In this document: one piece after another, positions 58,645 through 64,000 of the stretch | Numbering within the stretch: position 1 is the first letter of the stretch | Layout of the letters: each line of letters opens with the position of its first letter | Made by a program: the position numbers and the translations under genes | Notes under the pieces: model-generated | Told to the model about the DNA's origin: nothing | The model's input: only the letters and a program-made list of their open reading frames with translations | Database searches by the model: none | Origin: Kutzneria kofuensis | GTDB lineage: Bacteria; Actinomycetota; Actinomycetes; Mycobacteriales; Pseudonocardiaceae | DNA length: 64,000 bases | NCBI RefSeq assembly: GCF_014203355.1 | Contig: NZ_JACHIR010000001.1 | Location: forward strand, 1,800,038 to 1,864,037 | Reading direction: 5' to 3'

Positions 58645-59657
58645 CGGGTGGTGTCGAGCACCACTCGGAACCGGGCCTGGCCGGACATCATGCGCTCGTA
58701 CGCCTTCGGCGCCTCGCTGAGCGGCAGCACCTCGACCATCGGCCGAATACCCTGCGCCAGCGAGAACTTGAGGTTGTCCTCGTTCTCGATCGAGCTGCCG
58801 GTGAGGCTGCCCCGGACGGTGCGCGTGCCGAAGATCAGGTCGGAGGTCCGCACGGCGATCGGGTCCGCCGACGCGCCGACCACCAGCAGCTGGCCGCGCG
58901 GGGCCAGGCCCGGCAACAGCGGCGACATCGACGCGCCGCTCGCCGCCGTGGCGACGATCGCCGCCGCGCCGCCGAGCCGCTTCAGCGCCGCCGCCGCGTC
59001 CTCGGACGTGCTGTCGATGTAGTGGTGCGCGCCCAGGCTCTTGGCCAGCTCCGCCTTGTCCGTGCCGCGGGCGATCGCCGCGACCTGGTAGCCGAGCTTG
59101 TTGGCCTGCTGGATGCCCAGGTGGCCGAGGCCGCCGATGCCCTGGATCGCGACGAGCGCGCCGGGGGCGGCGTCGATCTGGCGCAGCGCCTGCAACGTCG
59201 TGATGCCCGCGCACAGCAGCGGGGCCGCGTCCACCGCGCTCAGCCCGTCCGGCACCCGCACCAGGCCGCTTGCCTTGGCGTACACCACTTCCGCGTAGCC
59301 GCCGTCGACCGTCGTCCCGGTCGTCGCCTGGTTGACGCAGTTGACGAAGTCGCCGCGACGGCAGGAGTCGCACACGCCGCACTGCCCGCCGAGGAAGCCG
59401 ACGCCGACCCGGTCGCCGACCTGCCACACCTGCACGCCGTCGCCGATCGCGTCGATCACGCCGACCAGTTCGTGGCCCGGCACGATCGGCTTGGTCGGGT
59501 CTTCCCGCAGGCCCTCGACCGCCAGCACGTCGGAGTGACAGACGCCGTTGGCCTCCACCCGGATCCGCACCTGGCCGGCCGGCGGCGCCACCAGCTCGCG
59601 CTCCACCAGCCGGAAGTTCCGCACCCCGGTCACCTCGAACGCCCGATACGTGGTCAC
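58641..59657 (-). CDS. Zinc-dependent alcohol dehydrogenase
   Basis: A 338-residue medium-chain dehydrogenase. Catalytic zinc ligands are in GVCHSD and GHELVGVID, and the structural zinc cluster is CGVCDSCRRGDFVNC near residue 92. The NAD(P)-binding GIGGLGHLGIQQANKLG is near residue 170. It is most like propanol-preferring AdhP/AdhA enzymes. The GTG at 59657 has GGGAG upstream; the open frame continues through the family B element but that is not coding. The gene upstream on the same strand ends beyond that element. Confidence 0.92.
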   Translation of the reverse strand: MTTYRAFEVTGVRNFRLVERELVAPPAGQVRIRVEANGVCHSDVLAVEGLREDPTKPIVPGHELVGVIDAIGDGVQVWQVGDRVGVGFLGGQCGVCDSCRRGDFVNCVNQATTGTTVDGGYAEVVYAKASGLVRVPDGLSAVDAAPLLCAGITTLQALRQIDAAPGALVAIQGIGGLGHLGIQQANKLGYQVAAIARGTDKAELAKSLGAHHYIDSTSEDAAAALKRLGGAAAIVATAASGASMSPLLPGLAPRGQLLVVGASADPIAVRTSDLIFGTRTVRGSLTGSSIENEDNLKFSLAQGIRPMVEVLPLSEAPKAYERMMSGQARFRVVLDTTR

Positions 59658-59728
59658 GACCAGCTCCCTCCATTGAAAATGACCGGTCGTCTCAACTATG
59701 CACCACGGCGCACGCGTCCGCCAACACC

Positions 59729-59817
59729 CACCCCGGCGAGTCCCGCCCACAGTCACACCGAATGCGCGAATCGGTTTCACGCATTCGGTGTGACGCTGAG
59801 CGGGACTCGCGGGGGTG
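59729..59817. repeat. Family B long palindromic element, full copy 2
   Basis: An 89-bp two-part inverted repeat: outer arms 59729-59746 with 59800-59817 (17 of 18 paired) and inner arms 59752-59766 with 59780-59794 (15 bp, perfect). Core sequences CCCCGGCGAGTCCCGC and CACACCGAATG match copy 1. It ends 1 bp from the stop codon of the ferritin-like gene and can act as its terminator. Confidence 0.88.
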
Positions 59818-59818
59818 T

Positions 59819-60847
59819 CTACGAGCGCTGCTCCGGGGGCACGTACTCGAAGGTGGGGCCGGCCGTCGTGCCGTCCCCGGTCGGCATCTTCATCAGCACC
59901 TGGGCCTGCGCTTTGATCACGTACATGTGGCGCACCGCCGCGCCCATCCGCGACGGGTTGCCGTTGAACGTCTCGTCCAGCATTGACAGCAGCAGGCAGT
60001 AGGCGTTGTTGAACTCCTGCTGCGCGGCGCGGATCGGGCTGTCCTCGGGATGATCGGAGGTGCGCGGATTGCGCCGCATCGGCAGCACGCCGTCGTAGTC
60101 GATGGCGATCTTGTCGCCGGTCGGGCCGGACTGCGGCGTGTCGCCGGTCCGGTAGCGACGACCGTGCTTGAGCTCCTGGAACCGGTAGAAGTGCGCCACT
60201 TCCTCACGATCCGGGTGGAAGACGTCGCGGTCGCCGTCCCACACCTCGGTGCGCGCGGCCCCCTCGCCCTGCTCCACGATCTCCGACAGCGCCGCCAACG
60301 CCGACTTCAGGTCGGTGACGGGCGTGACCGCGCCGGCGCCGGTGCGGAAGTGCATCTCGCCGACCTGCCGCTCCGGCGCACCGACAAAAACGGCGTCTTC
60401 GCCGAGCTTCTCGCACAGCGAGCGCAGTCCCGCCTCGATCGCGGCGTAGAACTGGCCGATCGTGCCGTACCGGTCCGCCTGCGGCGGCGCGTCCGCCGAC
60501 GCCGGCCGCTCGATGTGCAGGAACAGCTCCAGCGCCTGCGGCCCGAAGGGATTCAGGTGCACCTGCACCGAACCGTCGCTATGCGGCAACGGATACGGGT
60601 AGGCCGGCAGCAGGTCCGGGCTGTCCAGCCTCGGCGTGCCGCCCACCGCGTTCAGCAGGTTCGCGGCCAGCGCCAGGTGCAGCATCTCCTCCACGAAGAC
60701 GCTGCCGATCACCTCCACCACCTCGGGATTGCGGCCCGGATCCACCGAGTACAGCGCGCACAGGTACGGCGGGATGGTCGAGTGCTCGAGCTCGATCGCC
60801 CACTGCAGGTGGCGGCGGAGATCGTCCAACGTGTCGATGGCGTCCAT
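59819..60847 (-). CDS. Ferritin-like protein of the VioB/RebD iminophenylpyruvate-dimer-synthase type
   Basis: A 342-residue protein matching the ferritin-like domain (as I recall PF12902) found in VioB and RebD-type enzymes. Diagnostic blocks are AIELEHSTIPPYLCALYSV (Glu21/His22) and GSVFVEEMLHLALAANLLNAV near residue 50, then PYPLPHSDGSVQVHLNPFG and EEVAHFYRFQELKHGRRY near residue 215. The Glu/His pairs would bind a di-metal centre. No violacein or indolocarbazole genes are nearby and the large VioB/RebD extensions are absent, so the substrate is unknown. The ATG at 60847 has GAGG upstream. Confidence 0.85.
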   Translation of the reverse strand: MDAIDTLDDLRRHLQWAIELEHSTIPPYLCALYSVDPGRNPEVVEVIGSVFVEEMLHLALAANLLNAVGGTPRLDSPDLLPAYPYPLPHSDGSVQVHLNPFGPQALELFLHIERPASADAPPQADRYGTIGQFYAAIEAGLRSLCEKLGEDAVFVGAPERQVGEMHFRTGAGAVTPVTDLKSALAALSEIVEQGEGAARTEVWDGDRDVFHPDREEVAHFYRFQELKHGRRYRTGDTPQSGPTGDKIAIDYDGVLPMRRNPRTSDHPEDSPIRAAQQEFNNAYCLLLSMLDETFNGNPSRMGAAVRHMYVIKAQAQVLMKMPTGDGTTAGPTFEYVPPEQRS

Positions 60848-60968
60848 CGGGAAACCTCGTCTCGGCGGGCCGACAGGTCGTGTCGGCAGCTAAGACAGAG
60901 GGCGAATGGGACTTGTGACAGCGGGACGGCCGAGATGGCCCGCCTGGTAGGCTCTGAACCCGTATTCA

Positions 60969-61040
60969 GGGCGCATAGCTCAGGGGTAGAGCACCGCCCT
61001 TACAAGGCGGGGGTCGCAGGTTCGAAACCTGCTGTGCCCA
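60969..61040 (+). tRNA. tRNA-Val (anticodon TAC)
   Basis: A 72-nt cloverleaf: acceptor GGGCGCA pairs with TGTGCCC (one G-U), D arm TAGCTC...GAGCA, anticodon stem CCGCC/GGCGG with loop CTTACAA giving anticodon TAC, and T arm GCAGG-TTCGAAA-CCTGC. The discriminator is A and CCA is not encoded. It reads codon GUA. Confidence 0.95.
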
Positions 61041-61060
61041 CTCACTCGGGCGACGTGTGT

Positions 61061-61228
61061 CCGCAGAAGGCGCGGACCTCGTCGCTCGTCGTTTGTTTCT
61101 GGGGGACGACCCCCAGACCCCCGAGGCGAGGCTCCGCCTCGCACCGGGCCGCAGAAAGCGCGGACCACGTCGCTCGTCGTTTGTTCTGGGGGACGACCCC
61201 CAGACCCCCGAGGCGAGGCTTCGCCTCG
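61061..61228. repeat. Tandem 88-bp duplication of a double-hairpin unit
   Basis: Two copies start at 61061 and 61149 (period 88 bp; few differences). Each contains a hairpin CTGGGGG-ACGA-CCCCCAG (61099-61116 in copy 1) and a second CGAGGCG...CGCCTCG (61122-61141). It lies directly downstream of tRNA-Val and may terminate or process its transcript. Confidence 0.85.
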
Positions 61229-61280
61229 GGGAGCGCACCTCAGCAAGGCCTCGGCCCGCGTTCGGTCGGTTCGAACACAA

Positions 61281-61316
61281 CGACACTCGGGCCGAAACTT
61301 TCCGGCCCGAGTGTCG
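61281..61316 (-). terminator. ahpE terminator
   Basis: A perfect 14-bp stem (61281-61294 with 61303-61316) with an 8-nt loop begins 12 bp past the ahpE stop. Confidence 0.85.
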
Positions 61317-61327
61317 GAGGTCACATC

Positions 61328-61786
61328 TCAGAGCGCCTTCAGGGCCCGCTTCCACTGGTCCTGGTCGCGCGCCTCGCCGGGCTGGTTGGCCTCGGCGAAG
61401 CGGATCACGCCCTCCTTGTCGATGAGGAACGTGCCGCGCAGGGCCATGCCGGCCTTGTCGTTGAACACCCCGTACGCCTGGGCGGTGGCGCCGTGCGGCC
61501 AGAAGTCGGACAGCAGCGGGAAGGTGTAGCCCTCCTTCTCCGCCCACGCCTTGAGGCTGAAAGGCGTGTCCACGGACACACCGATGACCTGCACCTCGTC
61601 GTTCTGGTACTCGGCCAGCTCATCACGCACCTGGCACAGCTCGCCCGTGCAGATGCCGCTGAAGGCGAACGGGTAGAACACCAGCAGCACGTTCTTCTCG
61701 CCGCGGAACGACGACAGGGTCACGTCTTCCCTGTTCGCGTCCTTGAGCGTGAAGTCAGGGGCCTGGGTACCGACTTCCAGCGCCAT
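61328..61786 (-). CDS. ahpE: Peroxiredoxin AhpE
   Basis: A 152-residue one-cysteine-type peroxiredoxin. The peroxidatic Cys46 is in FSGICTGELCQVRDEL, next to the family's Pro-x3-Thr equivalent (PFAFSGICT), and a second Cys is at 51. The protein matches mycobacterial AhpE (Rv2238c). It reduces peroxides with mycothiol/mycoredoxin or similar donors. The ATG at 61786 has GGGAGGA 10 nt upstream. It follows the DUF3052 gene on the same strand across 63 bp, the mycobacterial order. Confidence 0.94.
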   Translation of the reverse strand: MALEVGTQAPDFTLKDANREDVTLSSFRGEKNVLLVFYPFAFSGICTGELCQVRDELAEYQNDEVQVIGVSVDTPFSLKAWAEKEGYTFPLLSDFWPHGATAQAYGVFNDKAGMALRGTFLIDKEGVIRFAEANQPGEARDQDQWKRALKAL

Positions 61787-61849
61787 GCTCGCGCATCCTC
61801 CCGGTGGGCTCGGCAGTTACCCGCCAAGCCTATGCCACCGGCTTCGAGC

Positions 61850-62281
61850 TCAGCGCTTGGTCTTGGCCGACTTCGGCGACACCAGCTTGATGCCGGCCCA
61901 GTCCTCGCCGACGCTCGCGTTGAGGGTCTGCGCGAGGCCCGCGGTGGGCACCGCCTCGGCGATGTCGCTGGGCTCCACGTAGCCGGGGCGGCCCGTCTTC
62001 GGGGTGAGCACCCAGATGACGCCGTCCTCGGCGAGTGGCCCGGTCACGTCCATCAGCGTGTCGACCAGGTCGCCGTCGCTCTCCCGCCACCACAGCAGCA
62101 CGACGTCGACGACCTCGTCGGAGTCCTCGTCGAGCAGGTCACTGCCGATCCGTTCCTCGATCGCGGCTCGGACGTCGTCGTCGACGTCCTCGTCCCAACC
62201 GATCTCCTGGACCACCATGTCCGGCTCGATCCCGAGCCTGTCGGCGACGCCGACCTTGCCAGCGTCTCCCGCGGCCACCAC
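61850..62281 (-). CDS. DUF3052 family protein
   Basis: A 143-residue acidic soluble protein of the actinobacterial DUF3052 family (mycobacterial Rv2239c). Conserved stretches are VVQEIGWDEDVDDDVRAAIE, LDEDSDEVVDVVLLWWRE and VIWVLTPKTGRPGYVEPSDI. Function unknown. Two GTG starts compete. The first, at 62290, touches the GGAGGA site. The second, at 62281, is 9-10 nt away and gives MVAAGDAG, like the mycobacterial MVAADDA, so it is chosen. It is divergent from aceE. Confidence 0.92.
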   Translation of the reverse strand: MVAAGDAGKVGVADRLGIEPDMVVQEIGWDEDVDDDVRAAIEERIGSDLLDEDSDEVVDVVLLWWRESDGDLVDTLMDVTGPLAEDGVIWVLTPKTGRPGYVEPSDIAEAVPTAGLAQTLNASVGEDWAGIKLVSPKSAKTKR

Positions 62282-62593
62282 GGCTTCCACTCCTCCAAGC
62301 TATGCCGGTAGCGGCGACTGGGCAGTCGCCGCACCTGTATTCAACACCGGTCGCGGCTAGCGAACACTGAGGGTGGCCACCTGCGCAACCACCCACACCG
62401 TGACACACCGAAGACGACCCCGGGATCCGACCCCGCTTTGCCACCCGTTCGGGGCATCAGGCAGGCTCTACATACCTCCTATACGCGCGCGCGAGGGGGC
62501 TACCGCCCGGTAGCACGGACTGGTGGCGACCTGCCAGCGCCGAATGAGGGAGGATGGACGTGAACCAGTCGACATACCAGGCGAGGAGACCCC
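62282..62593. promoter_or_regulatory. Divergent DUF3052/aceE promoter region
   Basis: These 312 bases hold the aceE promoter. A TATACG-like sequence lies near 62481 and a 16-bp palindrome GCTACCGCCCGGTAGC at 62499-62514, a possible operator. The end carries GAGGAGA 5 nt before the aceE TTG. No gene or RNA is seen. Confidence 0.5.
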
Positions 62594-64000
62594 TTGGCCC
62601 CGCAGAGCAACGGCGCTGGCAACGCGAGCACCCCGGAGCGGGTCCGGGTCATCCGCGACGGCCTCGCCGCCCATCTCCCGGACATCGACCCCGATGAGAC
62701 CGCGGAGTGGCTTGAGTCCTTCGACGGCGTGCTGAAGGGCGCCGGGCAGCAGCGTGCCCGGTACCTGATGCTGCGGCTGCTGGAGCGAGCCCGGGAGAGC
62801 CGGGTGGGCGTGCCGTCGCTGACCAGCACGGACTACGTGAACACCATTCCGACCGAGCAGGAACCGTGGTTCCCCGGCGACGAGGAGACCGAGCGCCGCT
62901 ATCGGGCGTGGATCCGCTGGAACGCGGCCATGACGGTGCACCGCGCGCAGCGGCCCGGCGTCGGTGTCGGCGGCCACATCTCGACCTACGCGTCCTCGGC
63001 GACGCTGTACGAGGTCGGCTTCAACTGGTTCTTCCGTGGCAAGGACCACCCGGGCGGCGGTGACCAGGTCTACTTCCAGGGCCACGCCTCCCCCGGCATG
63101 TACGCGCGCGCCTTCCTGGAGGGCCGGCTGTCGGCCGAGCACCTGGACGGCTTCCGCCAGGAGTACTCGCACGCCGGCCCGGGCGGCGGCCTGCCGTCCT
63201 ACCCGCACCCGCGGCTGATGCCGGACTTCTGGGAGTTCCCGACCGTCTCGATGGGCCTGGGCCCGATGAACGCGATCTACCAGGCGCGGTTCAACCGCTA
63301 CCTGCGCGACCGCGGCATCAAGGACACGTCCGAGCAGCACGTGTGGGCGTTCCTGGGCGACGGCGAGATGGACGAGGCGGAGTCGCGCGGCCTGATCCAC
63401 GTGGCCGCCAACGAGGGCCTGGACAACCTGACCTTCGTGATCAACTGCAACCTGCAGCGGCTGGACGGCCCGGTCCGCGGCAACGGCAAGATCATCCAGG
63501 AGCTGGAGGCGTTCTTCCGCGGCGCGGGCTGGAACGTCATCAAGGTGGTCTGGGGCCGCGAGTGGGACGCGCTGCTGCACAGCGACCGCGACGGCGCGCT
63601 GATCAACCTCATGAACACCACGCCGGACGGCGACTACCAGACCTACAAGGCCAACGACGGCGCCTACGTGCGTGAGCACTTCTTCGGCCGCGACCCGCGC
63701 ACCAAGGAGATGGTGGCGGCGATGAGCGACCAGGACATCTGGAACCTCAAGCGCGGCGGCCACGACTACCGCAAGGTGTACGCCGCGTACAAGGCGGCCA
63801 CCGAGCACAACGGCCAGCCCACGGTCATCCTGGCCAAGACCATCAAGGGCTACGGCCTGGGCCCGCACTTCGCCGGCCGCAACGCCACGCACCAGATGAA
63901 GAAGATGACCCTGGAGGACCTCAAGCTCTTCCGGGACGAGCTGCGCATCCCGATCACGGACGCCGACCTGGAGCGCGACCCGTACCTGCCGCCGTACTAC
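62594..64000 (+). CDS. aceE: Pyruvate dehydrogenase E1 (homodimeric), 5' part
   Basis: The first 469 codons of an approximately 920-residue AceE; the gene continues past the right edge. The TTG start at 62594 has GAGGAGA 5 nt upstream and gives [11 protein letters not shown]. Visible blocks are [39 protein letters not shown] and the thiamine-diphosphate motif [11 protein letters not shown]...NLQRLDGPV. It supplies E1 of the complex whose E2 and E3 are encoded at 24554 and 23130. The mycobacterial orthologue Rv2241 also follows Rv2239c closely. Confidence 0.96.
   Translation, partial: MAPQSNGAGNASTPERVRVIRDGLAAHLPDIDPDETAEWLESFDGVLKGAGQQRARYLMLRLLERARESRVGVPSLTSTDYVNTIPTEQEPWFPGDEETERRYRAWIRWNAAMTVHRAQRPGVGVGGHISTYASSATLYEVGFNWFFRGKDHPGGGDQVYFQGHASPGMYARAFLEGRLSAEHLDGFRQEYSHAGPGGGLPSYPHPRLMPDFWEFPTVSMGLGPMNAIYQARFNRYLRDRGIKDTSEQHVWAFLGDGEMDEAESRGLIHVAANEGLDNLTFVINCNLQRLDGPVRGNGKIIQELEAFFRGAGWNVIKVVWGREWDALLHSDRDGALINLMNTTPDGDYQTYKANDGAYVREHFFGRDPRTKEMVAAMSDQDIWNLKRGGHDYRKVYAAYKAATEHNGQPTVILAKTIKGYGLGPHFAGRNATHQMKKMTLEDLKLFRDELRIPITDADLERDPYLPPYY

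Noticed and set aside
61041-61320. Integration (att) site of the tRNA-Val gene
   Set aside because: Downstream DNA has only an 8-nt match to the T-arm (GGTTCGAA near 61268) and there is no integrase gene in the window.
60050-62311. 753-codon open frame on the plus strand
   Set aside because: It runs antisense through three conserved genes and across the tRNA and hairpin repeats, and has no recognisable domain.
1-64000. CRISPR arrays, insertion sequences, rRNA or a secondary-metabolite megasynthase
   Set aside because: None found: no regularly spaced repeats of that kind, no transposase motifs, no rRNA sequence and no ketosynthase or condensation domains.

Overview
This is about 64 kb of high-GC actinomycete chromosome. 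Gene order and protein content point to the family Pseudonocardiaceae (a Kutzneria- or Amycolatopsis-like organism). That family assignment is inference: the DNA alone shows very high GC, many GTG starts, Tat-exported hydrolases and the gene neighbourhood shared by mycobacteria and their relatives. The window contains no rRNA, CRISPR array, transposase or plasmid/phage module.

Layout. (1) 1-33858 is mostly conserved core. In order: a Tat-exported DUF1501/DUF1800 pair, cytochrome oxidase subunits ctaF/ctaC, asnB, adenosine kinase, an ErpA-type Fe-S protein, glycerate kinase, a DUF3043 protein, cobU-cobT-cobS, ilvE, pepA, lpdA, the E2 acyltransferase dlaT, a TIGR01777 epimerase, lipB and lipA. 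From memory this follows M. tuberculosis Rv2199c-Rv2218. It is interrupted by an XRE/ImmA-IrrE/seven-helix membrane protein/P450 operon (13.2-16.7 kb) and by a 4-kb block with a TetR and a LysR regulator that splits lipB from lipA. (2) 33903-60847 is accessory: a decayed acyl-homoserine-lactone acylase, a second P450, Tat-exported GH9 and GH95 glycosidases, a large LuxR regulator, a DsbA-like protein, a small HTH/Clp-N operon, secreted proteins of unknown function, DJ-1/GlxA proteins, a two-headed LuxR regulator, luciferase-like oxidoreductases, an SGNH esterase, an alcohol dehydrogenase and a VioB/RebD-type ferritin-like protein. (3) 60969-64000 returns to core: tRNA-Val(TAC), a tandem hairpin repeat, ahpE, a DUF3052 protein and the start of aceE.

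How the genes fit together. lpdA (E3), dlaT (E2), lipB, lipA and aceE (E1) supply the pyruvate dehydrogenase complex and its lipoyl cofactor. cobU/T/S complete the lower cobalamin loop. ctaC/ctaF belong to the terminal oxidase.

Regulatory architecture stands out. By eye, eighteen genes have a TAnnnT -10 hexamer 6 or 7 nt before the start codon, so they are probably leaderless. One divergent pair has overlapping -10 boxes. Three regulators have readable palindromic operators over their own promoters. Two families of long intergenic inverted repeats recur at gene ends. The best candidates for an under-described system are the XRE-ImmA/IrrE-DUF6545-P450 operon and the HTH/Clp-N operon, which resembles mycobacterial ClpC2/ClpC3-type sponges for ClpC-binding antibiotics.
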